From: Alteromonas sp. V450 | Lineage (GTDB): Bacteria > Pseudomonadota > Gammaproteobacteria > Enterobacterales > Alteromonadaceae | Direction of reading: 5' to 3' | Assembly: GCF_001885075.1 (NCBI RefSeq) | Contig: NZ_MODU01000004.1 | Coordinates: 2,852,001-2,916,000, forward strand | DNA: 64,000 bases | Made by a program: the position numbers and the translations under genes | The notes under the pieces: model-generated | The model's database searches: none | Seen by the model: the letters and a program-made list of their open reading frames with translations, nothing else | What the model was told of the DNA's origin: nothing | Shown: one piece after another, positions 27,384 to 37,433 of the stretch | Layout: the number at the start of each line of letters is the position of its first letter | How positions within the stretch are numbered: position 1 is the stretch's first letter

Positions 27384-28634
27384 ATGAGAAAAGGATTATT
27401 TAGAACGGAGGTGGTAAACAGACCGACAAGTAATAGTCATGGGAATATTTTGCTTTCGCCCTCCCCTATATATTCACTGCTTACAGGAATGTTTGTGGTT
27501 TGGCTTGCGGCAGCAATTATTTACATTAGTGTCGGTCAATATCCTCGTAAAACGTCTGTACAAGGATGGTTAGAACCTAAAACAGGCATGTTTAAGTTGT
27601 TCTCACATTCACAGCGAGGAGAAGTAACAGCCGTACATGTGGAAAATGGAGCAAAGGTTAGCAAAGGCGACCCACTTGTTACTATCAGCTATCGAGATAA
27701 AGATACAAACGGTTCAGCCAATACCTTTGTATTTGAGGAATTAAAAGCGACAGAAGCACGAACAATGCAAAGCTTAATGCGTCTTCGAGAGCTGCATACA
27801 CTAGAAAGGATGCAGCTCTCATCCGAACGCAGTAATGCGAAAAGCGTACTTGAGGAACTAGACACGCTTGTTCAACTTGCGCAGCAGCAATGGTCACTTG
27901 CTAACCGTCGCTTGGATCAGCAGACTCGCCTTAAGAAAGCCGGCTTTGCAAGCCAAAAAAATATTGACGATGAAGAATTCAGGGTTCTTTCACTGACACA
28001 TCAGTTAAAGCGTGCCGAACAAGAGCGAGAGAAAGCGCGCCTACACCTGAAGTCGTTATCTCAAAAGGTTTCATCTCTTCCCCAGCGGCATGCAAATGAG
28101 CTCAGCGACATTGAAAATAAACTGAGTGATATCCGCAGGCGCATCATCATTCAAAAAAACGCGGAAGAAAAAACGATTTACGCATCGCATGGTGGAGTGG
28201 TGTCGGGTTTGAATGTCAAAGTAGGCTATATCGTAGATGGTAAACGTCCTTTGTTGACGGTACTCCCGCAAAACGCGGCAATGTTTGCAAGAATCGTAAT
28301 ACCCGTCAGTAATGCTGGATTTATTGATGTAGGGCAATCGTTAAAAATTCGCTACGACGCGTTTCCTTATCAGAAATTTGGCACTCATTTGGGCGAGGTT
28401 GTTAGTGTCTCACCCACAATGATGTTACCTGGGGAACTCGTCGATGCACCCATCTTAATTCAAGAACCATCCTACGTTGTAACGGCAAAACTCAATACCA
28501 ATGAAATATCTGCGTACGGTAAAGCTTTAACACTTAAAGCCGGGATGACCTTTTCAGCAGATGTCCTTTTGAGCCAAAGAACCTTAATCGAATGGCTACT
28601 TGAGCCACTGTATAGTATACGGGGCAAATTGTGA
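27384..28634 (+). CDS. HlyD/CvaA-like membrane fusion protein of a peptide exporter
   Basis: A 416-residue periplasmic adaptor with one N-terminal transmembrane helix (about 31-54), a biotinyl-lipoyl-like hairpin (KLFSHSQRGEVTAVHVENGA), a long coiled coil (about 115-255) and a beta-barrel (about 270-400). It couples the inner-membrane ABC exporter to an outer-membrane TolC channel, which is not encoded here. Its last codons overlap the exporter start (28631), indicating translational coupling. It resembles the CvaA type of colicin V export. Confidence 0.88.
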   Translation: MRKGLFRTEVVNRPTSNSHGNILLSPSPIYSLLTGMFVVWLAAAIIYISVGQYPRKTSVQGWLEPKTGMFKLFSHSQRGEVTAVHVENGAKVSKGDPLVTISYRDKDTNGSANTFVFEELKATEARTMQSLMRLRELHTLERMQLSSERSNAKSVLEELDTLVQLAQQQWSLANRRLDQQTRLKKAGFASQKNIDDEEFRVLSLTHQLKRAEQEREKARLHLKSLSQKVSSLPQRHANELSDIENKLSDIRRRIIIQKNAEEKTIYASHGGVVSGLNVKVGYIVDGKRPLLTVLPQNAAMFARIVIPVSNAGFIDVGQSLKIRYDAFPYQKFGTHLGEVVSVSPTMMLPGELVDAPILIQEPSYVVTAKLNTNEISAYGKALTLKAGMTFSADVLLSQRTLIEWLLEPLYSIRGKL

Positions 28635-30820
28635 CAACAATTAACGCACAAAATACTCTTGCAAGAGACATTTTTTCAACGTTCAAGCGCGTGCCCTGTA
28701 TTTTACAAAGCGAGGCTGCAGAGTGCGGGCTAGCATGTATTACTATGATCGCACAGTTTTATGGTGACAAACGCGACCTCAACATGATGCGGCAGATATC
28801 GCCGGTAAGCATACGTGGTACTACGCTAAAAGACATCATAACGGTGGCACATCATCTAGGCTTTCGTAGCCGAGCGATTAAAGTCGAGTTGGAAGATTTA
28901 TCCCAGATCACGCTGCCTGCAATCATTCATTGGGATTTAAACCATTTTGTTGTTCTAGCGGCAGTAAGCAATGACCAGATTGAGATCAATGATCCCGCTC
29001 AAGGGAAAAGAGTGCTGTCGTTTGAAGAAGCTTCTCGACATGTTACCGGTATCGCTCTAGAAGTATGCCCTACAACTGACTTTGCTCCCCGCCCCGCTGG
29101 GAGGAAGATTAGCTTTTCCAGTTTTTTAAACAACAGTGCCGGAATGAAGCACAGTTTAATTGTATTGCTCTCGCTTTCAATTGTACTTCAAGTACTAGCC
29201 ATTGCCTCACCCTACTACTTGCAAACTGTGGTAGATGATGTCTTGATTTACAACAATGACGCACTACTACACACTCTTGCTATTGGCTTTGGGCTGCTTC
29301 TCATTATTGAATGTGCTACCGCGGCACTGAGAAAAATCATCATTTTGTCGGTATCGACTCGACTTCAACTACACTTGTCGTCATCAGTATTCAAACATTT
29401 GCTCTCACTTCCTTTAGACTATTTTAGCAATCGCCATGTAGGTGATGTTGTTTCGCGATTTAGCTCGCTAAGCCATATTCGAGAGTTTCTTACCACTGGG
29501 GTCGTTTCTGCTATATTAGATGGAATAATGGCCGTGTTAACAATCACAGTCATGGCGATTTATTCCATCAAGCTTACTCTTGTCGTTTTGGCACTCATTG
29601 TCGTAAGTTTGTGCATAAAGTCGGTAATACTGCCGTTTATGCAGCGGATAACCACTGAGCGTATTGCTCTATCGGCGAATGAACAAAGCTACTTTATGGA
29701 GACCGTTAGAGCGGTCATGCCTGTAAGGGTATATCAACAAGAGGCGCATCGGTTAAGCCATTGGCAAAATAAGCTTGTTGCTATGCTTAACAAAGATGTT
29801 CTGCTGGGCAAAATTAATATTGGCAGCAGCATAGCGAATCAGTTTTTATTCGCTGTTGAGAACCTTTTAGTTGTGTATATTGGCGCGCTGCTTACCATGG
29901 AACACACTTTGACCATCGGTATGCTACTCGCCTTTATTGCTTATAAAACCCGCTTCGTTAACGCTATCAATGGCGTTATCAACAGCCTTATCTCTTACAA
30001 GATGCTCAACGTTCACTTTGACCGTGTCAGCGACATTCTTCTCACCAAGCAAGCAAAAAATAGGCTCGTAACACGTAAATTAGGCCTTTCCAATTGCCAT
30101 AGTGCTCTGGTACCAGCGCATACTGATGCGCATCCCATTCTCATTGCTGAACAAATAAGCTTCAAATTTAGCGTTGCCAATGAGTTGGTTGTTGACGCGC
30201 TGAATTTATCTGTTAAGCGCGGGGAAAGTATTGCAATAGTAGGTGCAAGTGGCACGGGTAAAAGCACGTTACTGAAATGCTTAATGGGACTGTATACCCT
30301 GACGAGCGGCAGCATAACAATGTTCTATAACGAAAAACGTCCACCGAAAGTTGCAGCCGTGTTACAAGACGACTCATGTCTTAGTGGCACAATCGCAGAA
30401 AATATTTGCTGCTTTGACAGTGCACCTGACTTAGAAAAAATAGTGACCGCTGCGCAGTTAGCCTGTATTCATGAAGAAATCATAGCGATGCCTATGCAAT
30501 ACCACTCTTTGGTAGGAGATATGGGAAGCAGCTTAAGTGGAGGGCAACGCCAGCGTATTTTACTAGCCCGCGCTTTATACCAGTCGCCTGACATTTTGTT
30601 CTTAGACGAAGCGAGCAGTCATTTAGATACTGTTAACGAAACTCGCATAAATCAGCATCTAAACACATTGAAAATCACACGAATTATTGTGGCTCACCGT
30701 CCACAGACAATCGCCGTTGCAGACAAAGTTTATCACTTAAAAAACGGCAAACTTTACTTTAACTCACCCACGGAAGTACAAGGGCAAATTACCACTGAAC
30801 CATACGGAGAATACCAATGA
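28631..30820 (+). CDS. C39 peptidase-containing ABC exporter (CvaB-like)
   Basis: A 729-residue exporter that cleaves double-glycine leaders and moves the peptide out. The C39 domain (about 20-150) has the catalytic triad Cys32 (AECGLA), His105 (LNHFVVL) and Asp121 (INDPAQG), so it should be active. Six transmembrane helices (about 175-445) and an ATPase follow: Walker A VGASGTGKST, signature LSGGQRQR, Walker B ILFLDEASS. The start is GTG at 28631, within the adaptor's end. No double-glycine peptide gene was seen nearby. Confidence 0.92.
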   Translation: MTTINAQNTLARDIFSTFKRVPCILQSEAAECGLACITMIAQFYGDKRDLNMMRQISPVSIRGTTLKDIITVAHHLGFRSRAIKVELEDLSQITLPAIIHWDLNHFVVLAAVSNDQIEINDPAQGKRVLSFEEASRHVTGIALEVCPTTDFAPRPAGRKISFSSFLNNSAGMKHSLIVLLSLSIVLQVLAIASPYYLQTVVDDVLIYNNDALLHTLAIGFGLLLIIECATAALRKIIILSVSTRLQLHLSSSVFKHLLSLPLDYFSNRHVGDVVSRFSSLSHIREFLTTGVVSAILDGIMAVLTITVMAIYSIKLTLVVLALIVVSLCIKSVILPFMQRITTERIALSANEQSYFMETVRAVMPVRVYQQEAHRLSHWQNKLVAMLNKDVLLGKINIGSSIANQFLFAVENLLVVYIGALLTMEHTLTIGMLLAFIAYKTRFVNAINGVINSLISYKMLNVHFDRVSDILLTKQAKNRLVTRKLGLSNCHSALVPAHTDAHPILIAEQISFKFSVANELVVDALNLSVKRGESIAIVGASGTGKSTLLKCLMGLYTLTSGSITMFYNEKRPPKVAAVLQDDSCLSGTIAENICCFDSAPDLEKIVTAAQLACIHEEIIAMPMQYHSLVGDMGSSLSGGQRQRILLARALYQSPDILFLDEASSHLDTVNETRINQHLNTLKITRIIVAHRPQTIAVADKVYHLKNGKLYFNSPTEVQGQITTEPYGEYQ

Positions 30821-31122
30821 CCACACATGAAATACGTGAAAATACGAGCTTAATGACCGCTCAAGAACGTGAGCGAATTGGCACACTTGGCATAACGCCG
30901 AGCTTAGAGGCTGTTCCAATAACCTGTTTGTCGAAGCGGGAATTACAGGTTGTCTATAAAATTATGGAAGGAAGCTCAAATAAAGTTATTGCTAATGAGC
31001 TTTTTATAAGCGAACGAACCGTTAAATTTCACTGTGCCAACATTTACAAAAAACTTAATGTTGACAGTCGCTCAGCACTTATAGCAGGTTGCTTTCGAAC
31101 GCTTTATCAAGACTTGTTGTAA
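30817..31122 (+). CDS. Small LuxR-type HTH regulator coupled to the exporter
   Basis: A 101-residue protein. The C-terminal LuxR/GerE HTH (about 40-95: LSKRELQVVYKIMEGSSNKV, then TVKFHCANIYKKL) is complete. The N-terminal 38 residues are too short for a receiver or autoinducer domain. ATGA overlap with the exporter shows coupled translation. It probably controls the exporter or its unseen peptide genes; this is inference from position. Confidence 0.85.
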   Translation: MTTHEIRENTSLMTAQERERIGTLGITPSLEAVPITCLSKRELQVVYKIMEGSSNKVIANELFISERTVKFHCANIYKKLNVDSRSALIAGCFRTLYQDLL

Positions 31123-31170
31123 AGCAAGCACAACAGCAGGGTATTACCGCAGATTATTAGCTTTTCACAA

Positions 31171-31197
31171 AAACACCCAGCAAACCGCTGGGTGTTT
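31171..31197 (-). terminator. Intrinsic terminator of hslVU
   Basis: On the minus strand AAACACCCAGC, a 5-nt loop, GCTGGGTGTTT plus TT. It may also stop the exporter operon on the plus strand. Confidence 0.82.
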
Positions 31198-31219
31198 CAC
31201 ATTGCAAAAAAGCTTAAAA

Positions 31220-32548
31220 TTAAAGGATGAAACGCGAAAGATCTTCGTTATCCACCAGCGTTTCCAGATGGCTGTTAACGTAGTCTGCATCAATAACGAA
31301 CGACTCCCCGCTTTTCTCTGAGGCGTCAAACGAGATATCTTCCATGAGGCGCTCAAGTACGGTGTGCAAACGGCGAGCCCCAATGTTTTCGGTGCGCTCG
31401 TTTACCTGCCACGCTGCTTCAGCAATGCGCTGAATGCCGGAGTCATCGAAACTAATATCCACGCCTTCTGTTTTCATTAGCGCAATGTACTGATGGGTTA
31501 ACGATGCATTTGGCTCGGTAAGAATGCGCTTGAAGTCACCGACTTTAAGGGCAGATAGCTCAACGCGGATAGGAAGACGACCCTGAAGCTCTGGAATAAG
31601 GTCTGACGGCTTACTCATTTGGAATGCGCCCGAAGCGATAAACAAGATATGGTCGGTTTTAACCATGCCGTGTTTTGTTGATACCGTTGAACCTTCCACA
31701 AGTGGAAGCAGGTCACGCTGAACACCTTCGCGAGACACATCGGCCGATGAGTTACCCTCGCGCTTACAGATTTTGTCAATTTCGTCGATAAATACAATAC
31801 CGTGCTGCTCAACCGACTCAATGGCTTTTTCTTTCAAATCTTCTTGATTCACAAGGCGTGCCGCCTCTTCTTCAATAAGCAGTTTGAACGCTTCTTTAAT
31901 TTTCAGCTTCTTCTTTTTCTTTTGCGAGCCCGACAAGTTCTGGAACATGCCTTGAAGCTGATTAGTCATTTCTTCCATACCTGGAGGCGCCATAATTTCT
32001 ACGCCCACCTGCGGCAGTGCTACATCAATTTCGATCTCTTTGTCGTCCAGCTCGCCTTGACGAAGCTTTTTGCGGAATGCTTGGCGCGTGCCGCGATCTT
32101 CAACGTTTTCTTTATTGCCCCATGCATCTTCTGGTGGAGGGAGCAAAACGTCTAAAATGCGCTCTTCCGCAGCTTCTTCTGCGCGGAATTTCACTTTTTT
32201 CATTTCGTTTTCTTTCGTCATCTTCACCGCAATATCAGCAAGATCACGAATAATCGTTTCTACTTCTTTACCTACATAGCCCACCTCAGTGAACTTTGTT
32301 GCTTCAACTTTGATGAATGGCGCATTCGCAAGTTTTGCTAAACGGCGAGCAATTTCAGTTTTACCTACACCCGTAGGGCCAATCATCAAAATATTTTTTG
32401 GTGTAACTTCTTGGCGCAGCTCAGGTTCTAGCTGCATACGACGCCAGCGATTTCGAAGTGCAATAGATACAGCGCGCTTGGCATCTTGTTGACCGATAAT
32501 ATGACGGTCTAACTCGTGAACAATTTCTCTTGGTGTCATTTCAGACAT
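31220..32548 (-). CDS. hslU: HslU, ATPase subunit of the HslUV protease
   Basis: AAA+ unfoldase that feeds substrates to HslV. The start at 32548 ([13 protein letters not shown]) matches E. coli exactly in pattern and has AAGGG upstream; product 442 aa. Walker A is [10 protein letters not shown] (about 57-66), Walker [10 protein letters not shown]. The I-domain is the charged segment about 110-240. It lies 82 bp after hslV in one operon. HslVU is a heat-shock protease; rpoH is encoded in the same window. Confidence 0.97.
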   Translation of the reverse strand: MSEMTPREIVHELDRHIIGQQDAKRAVSIALRNRWRRMQLEPELRQEVTPKNILMIGPTGVGKTEIARRLAKLANAPFIKVEATKFTEVGYVGKEVETIIRDLADIAVKMTKENEMKKVKFRAEEAAEERILDVLLPPPEDAWGNKENVEDRGTRQAFRKKLRQGELDDKEIEIDVALPQVGVEIMAPPGMEEMTNQLQGMFQNLSGSQKKKKKLKIKEAFKLLIEEEAARLVNQEDLKEKAIESVEQHGIVFIDEIDKICKREGNSSADVSREGVQRDLLPLVEGSTVSTKHGMVKTDHILFIASGAFQMSKPSDLIPELQGRLPIRVELSALKVGDFKRILTEPNASLTHQYIALMKTEGVDISFDDSGIQRIAEAAWQVNERTENIGARRLHTVLERLMEDISFDASEKSGESFVIDADYVNSHLETLVDNEDLSRFIL

Positions 32549-32630
32549 GAATAAACCCTTTTCTAACAGCGCTTGCCGTACTCGTATTCCTATGAGCGAC
32601 AGCAAGCAGATAACAGCATTCAGCTATTAC

Positions 32631-33155
32631 TTAGTAATCTAGTACATCAACCGTTTGGCTATGGTTAGTGAATACGCAAATATCACCCGCTATGGTCAAC
32701 GCTTTTTCAGCGATTTCTTTCGCGCTCAACTCTGTATTTTCAAGAAGTGCTGTAGCTGCGGCTTGCGCGTAGTTACCACCAGAGCCAATCGCGATAAGAT
32801 CCTGTTCTGGCTGCACAACATCACCGTTTCCGGTGATAATAAACGATGCGGTTTCGTCGGCTACGGCAAGCAATGCCTCCAGTTTACGAAGTGCTCTATC
32901 AGTTCGCCAGTCTTTGGCGAGCTCTACCGCCGCCTTGGTTAAATGGCCTTGATGCGCTTCAAGCTTTGCTTCAAAACGCTCAAATAGCGTAAATGCATCG
33001 GCCGTTCCACCAGCGAAGCCTGCTAAAATTTTGTCGTGGTACAAACGGCGCACTTTGCGTGCGTTACCTTTCATTACGGTGTTGCCCAGTGATACCTGTC
33101 CGTCACCAGCCATTACCACCTGATTCCCACGTCGTACTGATACAATCGTTGTCAC
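32631..33155 (-). CDS. hslV: HslV, proteasome-like peptidase subunit
   Basis: N-terminal-threonine peptidase forming a dodecamer that partners HslU. The start is GTG at 33155, behind GGGGA; the product begins [12 protein letters not shown], so after Met removal Thr1 is the nucleophile. A longer frame reaches 33335 but would bury Thr1 and destroy activity. The conserved [20 protein letters not shown] is present. Length (174 aa) fits E. coli (176). Confidence 0.97.
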   Translation of the reverse strand: MTTIVSVRRGNQVVMAGDGQVSLGNTVMKGNARKVRRLYHDKILAGFAGGTADAFTLFERFEAKLEAHQGHLTKAAVELAKDWRTDRALRKLEALLAVADETASFIITGNGDVVQPEQDLIAIGSGGNYAQAAATALLENTELSAKEIAEKALTIAGDICVFTNHSQTVDVLDY

Positions 33156-33651
33156 GTTAATTCCCCGTTCTGCTGGGCGCTGCTGCGTTATAAGTATAGC
33201 CTTTGACGTAACTAAGGCAGCAACGTAATAATTCAATAACAAATAAGTGGGGGAAGGCTTTTTAATTTCAAGGGTAAAATACAATAATGTGCCCTTTACA
33301 CTAACGTACGTAAAGGCTTGAGGGGCTATGCACACACCATGTCGCAGCTTTGCTTTAGATATTGGCTTCTACGTGTTTTACCGCCGAATAAAACATGTGC
33401 AATTGAATAAAGAAAGTGACAACCATTGTTACAAACCTAGGTTGCCATGAATTGGAACTTATCGCGTGATAATAGCAATTAATACCCTGTTTACGCGTAA
33501 GCCCCCCATTCCTTGAGGTTGCTGTAGGTATTACAGGAGTGCTCCCCCTGAATTTAAGGGCACTCTTTGTTGCTAGGTTACCTATATCTAAAAGCCTCAT
33601 GTACTGCACTCGTCCTTACTTTTCTGTCAACGAACGATGTAGCAACAATGT
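33156..33651. other. Gap between ftsN and hslV
   Basis: About 500 bp. It must contain the hslV promoter on the minus strand, but I could not fix a sigma32-like box with confidence. A weak hairpin (GAGTGC...GCACTC, 33537-33565) lacks a good T-run on either strand. The ATG frame at 33609 (minus) has no ribosome site and no recognisable product. Confidence 0.4.
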
Positions 33652-34230
33652 CTACAAGTTCCAGTACCAGATTTGGCAAGTCGCAATGTTCACTTTGCGC
33701 AGGCTATGCTTAGCTTTTTCAGCATCTCGTTTAGACTCATAAGGACCCAAAATTACTCTGAACCAATCGCCATTGCTACCAGAGCTATGCCTTATAAGGG
33801 CTTCTAAACCTTGAAACGCAATCTTCGCTTTCATTTCTTCTGCTTGCGCGCGAGTTCTGAACGAAGCGCATTGCATAAGATACCGCTTGTCAGATTTTTC
33901 CTGTGCTTTTACGTCTACTTCAACTTCATAACCAGGCAACGTTTTAATGTATTCCCACTCTTCTTCAGGAAGCTCTGGAAGTGCCTCTTCACTCGGCGCT
34001 ACTGGCCTTGCAGTTTGGACGTCGACATTTTCTTCAACATTGTCCTTAATCGACCATAGAAATACTCCGAACCCAACAACAAGCGCAAACACTCCTACTA
34101 ATCGAACAACAGGTAGCTTGCCCGAAGGGGATGCGTTAGCTTGATTATTTCCAGATGGTTTATTCCCTCTAGTGGCATTTTTTTTCTTTTGGGGAGAGCG
34201 TCCACGAGAGACATAATCGCGTTGGGCCAT
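33652..34230 (-). CDS. ftsN: FtsN, SPOR-domain cell division protein
   Basis: Essential late divisome protein that triggers septal peptidoglycan synthesis. The start at 34230 gives MAQRDYVSRGRSPQKKK, closely resembling E. coli FtsN. A basic cytoplasmic tail, one transmembrane helix (about 45-62), a periplasmic linker and a SPOR domain (about 118-190: YLMQCASFRTRAQAEEMK) follow. At 192 residues it is shorter than E. coli FtsN (319) because the linker is short. Conserved order with hslVU. Confidence 0.92.
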   Translation of the reverse strand: MAQRDYVSRGRSPQKKKNATRGNKPSGNNQANASPSGKLPVVRLVGVFALVVGFGVFLWSIKDNVEENVDVQTARPVAPSEEALPELPEEEWEYIKTLPGYEVEVDVKAQEKSDKRYLMQCASFRTRAQAEEMKAKIAFQGLEALIRHSSGSNGDWFRVILGPYESKRDAEKAKHSLRKVNIATCQIWYWNL

Positions 34231-34315
34231 ACTAAGCAATATTCCTACTTTTTATGATTGTTTGTGAGGAGACATCATTTCACGCGTAAATGTTAACGCA
34301 TTGCTTCACAACAAG

Positions 34316-35755
34316 CTAACTGAAATCCGTCGGATCTATATCTATTGACCAGCGAACCTTGGGCGCCTGCTTTAACGCCTGTATGAAAGGCAAAGACTGC
34401 CGCAATGCACCGTGTAAAGGTGCGCGCTTTGCGTGGCTACAGATGAGCATATAGCGAAAACGTCCCTGGCGCTTTTCTATCAAGCAAGGAAAAGGCCCAG
34501 AAATACTGACAGACTCATCATTAGCAAATATACCTTTGCAATCCTGCAAAAAGTTAAATGCCAATCGGCTTTCTGTCGCCTCTGCACGAATAACGAACTG
34601 ACTAATGTATGGAGGTAACCCTGCTGCTTTTCTTTCAAGCAACGCATGTCGTGCAAAATGACCGTATCCATTATTGACTAAATCTTGTAGTAGCGGATGT
34701 TGAGGGTTGTGCGTTTGTAGCCACATTTCTCCAGGCTTACTCGCACGGCCGGCTCTTCCCGCCAATTGTGTTACAAGCTGGGCAAGCTTCTCTGACGCAC
34801 GAAAATCTGCGCTAAAAAGTGCACCGTCACAATCAAGTACCGCAACCAAGGTAACATGAGGGAAATGATGCCCTTTTGAGAGAATTTGCGTACCTACGAG
34901 CAGCTGATATTCCTGTCTGTTTATCGCGTCAAGTGTATTGTTCAGCTTATCTTTTCCTCGCACAGAATCACTATCAATACGTACTTGCTTTACACCTGGA
35001 AATAGCGCGGCCAACCCTTCTTCTACTTGCTCAGTTCCCGTACCTGCAGTAACCAGTTCGTTACTACAGCAAGACTCGCACTGACGCGGTATGGCTCGCA
35101 TACTGCCGCAGTGGTGGCACTGTAACCGATTCATTGTTTTATGTACGGTGTAGGGTTTATCACATCGCTGACACGTGGCAGTGTGTCCACAGTGATGGCA
35201 CAGCAGTGCAGGCGCGTAACCTCTTCGATTCACAAACACCAGTACCTGATTGCCAACATCCAGATGTTGGCGCATTATCTTGAGTAACCCTTGCGAAATG
35301 CCATGGTGGAGAGGTTGATCTCTTGCGTCTAAAATGTGCTGATGTGTGCTTTGCGCCCCCCCTGCCCGTTTTGTTAGCTGTAAATGCGTATAACGTTGGC
35401 ACAAGGCATTATTGAGTGTCTCAAGTGATGGTGTAGCACTTCCCAATAACAGGGGTATGTTGTGTTCTTTAGCGCGCATTGAAGCAAGATCTCTTGCGTG
35501 GTAGCGCAAGCCATCCTGCTGTTTAAAAGACTCGTCATGCTCTTCATCAACAATGATCATGCCCGGGTTCTTCAACGGCGTAAATATTGCTGATCGCGTA
35601 CCGATGATAATACCTAATTCGCCTGCACTTGCGCGTTGCCACACGCGAAATCGAGCCTTGTCGGAAAGCTGAGAATGCAACACCCCCACCTCAATTGCAA
35701 AGCGCGTTTCGAAGCGAGACACTGTTTGAGGCGTAAGGCCAATCTCAGGTACCAA
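34316..35755 (-). pseudogene. priA: priA, 3' fragment (helicase motifs Ia to C-terminus), frameshifted
   Basis: Primosomal helicase PriA, part after the P-loop. It has VPEIGLTPQT, the DEEH Walker B (IIVDEEHDESFKQQDG), GSATPSLETL, the zinc-finger cysteine pairs (CHHCG, CQRCD, CHHCG, CESCC) and the QLAGRAGRA motif. The frame opens a little upstream as KQILILVPEIG, but its only start codons are internal. It is out of frame with the 5' fragment by one base, so no full-length PriA (about 730 aa) can be made without frameshifting. Confidence 0.9.
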
Positions 35756-36485
35756 GATAAGAATTTGCTTGAAGGTACACTTCCGTTTTGCCGCTTCCGG
35801 TCACGCCCTCTAGCAAGCTGACGGCAAAGCCGCCGTGCTGCCGGTTTATAGTGGCTATAGCAATTGCTTGCTCGGTATCAGGGACTGGTTTATCGCCTAT
35901 GGTCAGCGTTGATAACCAGCCAGATTCTGAAAACTCGGGAGCATCCGCACGTATGTAGGCTAACCCTTTTTCTTGAAGCGCCTTTACCGCGGGGGCACCA
36001 TAAAGTTTACGCGCGTTTGACGCAATCAAGGACGTTGACAACAGTGCGATAAAGCATGCTTGTTGCTTAGGTGCTCTAGCAAGGTCTGCCTCATGGGCCG
36101 CTTGTCCCTTCTCAGTAAGCGCCAACACGTCTTCCTTTATTGGCTGGGCCGATTCACCTTTTCTCAATAAAACAGGAAGCATCGCATGCACAACTTCACC
36201 GGGTGCATGATGATAGTATTGCCACAACCATTTGGCCATTTTCAAAAGACTGTTATCTAATACCGGAGAAGTATCTAATACATCGACAATCGATTTTAAC
36301 TTTAACCTTTGTTCCGCTGTCATATTGAGTGTTGATTCTGACGCCTGACCGTCTATCACAACACCAACAAGCTGCCTTGGCCCAAACGGCACAGTTACCC
36401 TCACCCCAGCCATTAATGGCGTTGGGTGGGTGTAGGTAAAAAGCTGTCTTAGTGGTGCAGGAACAGCAACAAGAATCAGGGTCAT
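35745..36485 (-). pseudogene. priA: priA, 5' fragment (DNA-binding domain to Walker A), truncated by frameshift
   Basis: N-terminal part of PriA: 3'-DNA-binding domain (TYTHPTPLMAGVRVTVPFG), winged helix, and the Walker A GVTGSGKTEVYL at about 227-238. Immediately after YLQA the frame runs into NSYLGT and stops. In E. coli about 16 residues separate YL from VPEIG; here 19 nt remain. A loss of 29 nt between two CAAGC copies would explain both the short spacing and the +1 shift. The fragment has the normal start (ATG 36485). PriA restarts stalled replication forks, so loss would matter. Confidence 0.9.
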
Positions 36486-36713
36486 GAATTCATATCTCTT
36501 CGCAACTCGGTGGCAAAATAATGTGTGTTTTTGCTATGATAATTAAAACCTCACTGTAATCACACCTTTCATGCTTACCCTTGTAGGTTAATCAGCATTT
36601 TGCGCGTTCTGTGTACACAAAGCGCTTGATCGCCGGGCACGCATACATTATTATGCGCCGCTCTTTTGCGATAGGTTGTTATTTAAACCACTTATCATTT
36701 GAATATTAAGTAA

Positions 36714-36749
36714 CGTATGGTGTGCAACTTCGGGTTGTATAGCGATACG
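36714..36749 (+). promoter_or_regulatory. Hairpin in the rpmE leader, possible L31 autoregulatory element
   Basis: CGTAT...ATACG encloses GTGCAAC-TTCGG-GTTGTAT, directly before the ribosome site GAGG at 36762. L31 leaders in gammaproteobacteria are known to fold near the start. A likely extended -10 (TGCTATGAT, 36532-36540) would give a leader of about 230 nt; this is inference. Confidence 0.4.
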
Positions 36750-36772
36750 GCCTTATAATGTGAGGTAATCCC

Positions 36773-36985
36773 ATGAAACAAGGTATCCACCCTGATTACG
36801 CTGAAATTACAGCAACGTGCTCTTGCGGCAACGTAATGAAGATCCGCTCTACTATGGGTAAAGACATCAACCTAGACGTATGTTCTTCATGCCACCCATT
36901 CTACACTGGTAAGCAACGTAACGTTGACACTGGTGGTCGTGTTGACCGCTTCAAGAAGCGTTTTGGTGCGTTGGGTAAAAAGTAA
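36773..36985 (+). CDS. rpmE: 50S ribosomal protein L31 (zinc-binding form)
   Basis: A 70-residue protein at the central protuberance of the large subunit. The cysteines CSCG and [10 protein letters not shown] are the zinc-binding set of the C+ (RpmE) type, as opposed to the zinc-free paralogue YkgM. Divergent from priA, the same arrangement as in E. coli. A long structured leader precedes it. Confidence 0.98.
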   Translation: MKQGIHPDYAEITATCSCGNVMKIRSTMGKDINLDVCSSCHPFYTGKQRNVDTGGRVDRFKKRFGALGKK

Positions 36986-37005
36986 GCCTGATATCATCAA
37001 AAACG

Positions 37006-37032
37006 AAAAAAGCGCCTATATGGCGCTTTTTT
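37006..37032 (+). terminator. Intrinsic terminator of rpmE
   Basis: AAAAAAGCGCC, a 5-nt loop, GGCGCTTTTTTT. Confidence 0.9.
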
Positions 37033-37049
37033 TGGTTCTAAAGCCATAA

Positions 37050-37433
37050 TCAATGCCTTACAACACGTACACTATCAAAGTGCCTTTCCCAATCGCCTTT
37101 GCTTTGTTTTTTACACGCTTCTTCGCTGGTAAAAGAAATCGATTGAGGTATCGCTTTAATACTTTCAACTGCAATATTCACTTTATTTATGAAGTCTATA
37201 TTCCATTTATTTGTACTAGCGTTCAATTTATCCGACTCACGACTAAATACCGCAATAACTTCTGGTGAACGCCAGTGACCAAAATGTGTTAGCCATATAA
37301 ACCCGACATCATCGTTTTTGGCTTCTTCACATACTTCTGTTAACACTTCGATAAGCCTTCGCTCGGTCAATAGCAATTCCTCTTCATAATTTGCATCGCA
37401 TCGAAATTCATTCAGTTGATTTTGCGCTAACAT
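37050..37433 (-). CDS. Hypothetical protein
   Basis: A 127-residue soluble, charged protein without signal peptide or membrane segment. It has two tryptophan-rich patches (GFIWLTHFGHWRSPEV, GDWERHFDSV). I do not recognise a family. It converges on rpmE, with the rpmE terminator between them. Start ATG 37433; the ribosome site is weak. Homology is needed to be sure it is a gene. Confidence 0.55.
   Translation of the reverse strand: MLAQNQLNEFRCDANYEEELLLTERRLIEVLTEVCEEAKNDDVGFIWLTHFGHWRSPEVIAVFSRESDKLNASTNKWNIDFINKVNIAVESIKAIPQSISFTSEEACKKQSKGDWERHFDSVRVVRH

Noticed and set aside
31802..32492. Several long plus-strand frames opposite hslU
   Set aside because: Antisense shadows of a conserved gene.
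33155..33335. Longer N-terminus for HslV
   Set aside because: It would bury the catalytic Thr1; GTG 33155 has a proper ribosome site.
33355..33609. 84-codon minus frame between ftsN and hslV
   Set aside because: No ribosome site, no recognisable protein and unlike composition.
35740..35790. Programmed frameshifting as an explanation for split priA
   Set aside because: Even with a +1 shift the product would lack about ten residues after Walker A, and no slippery site or stimulatory structure is seen.
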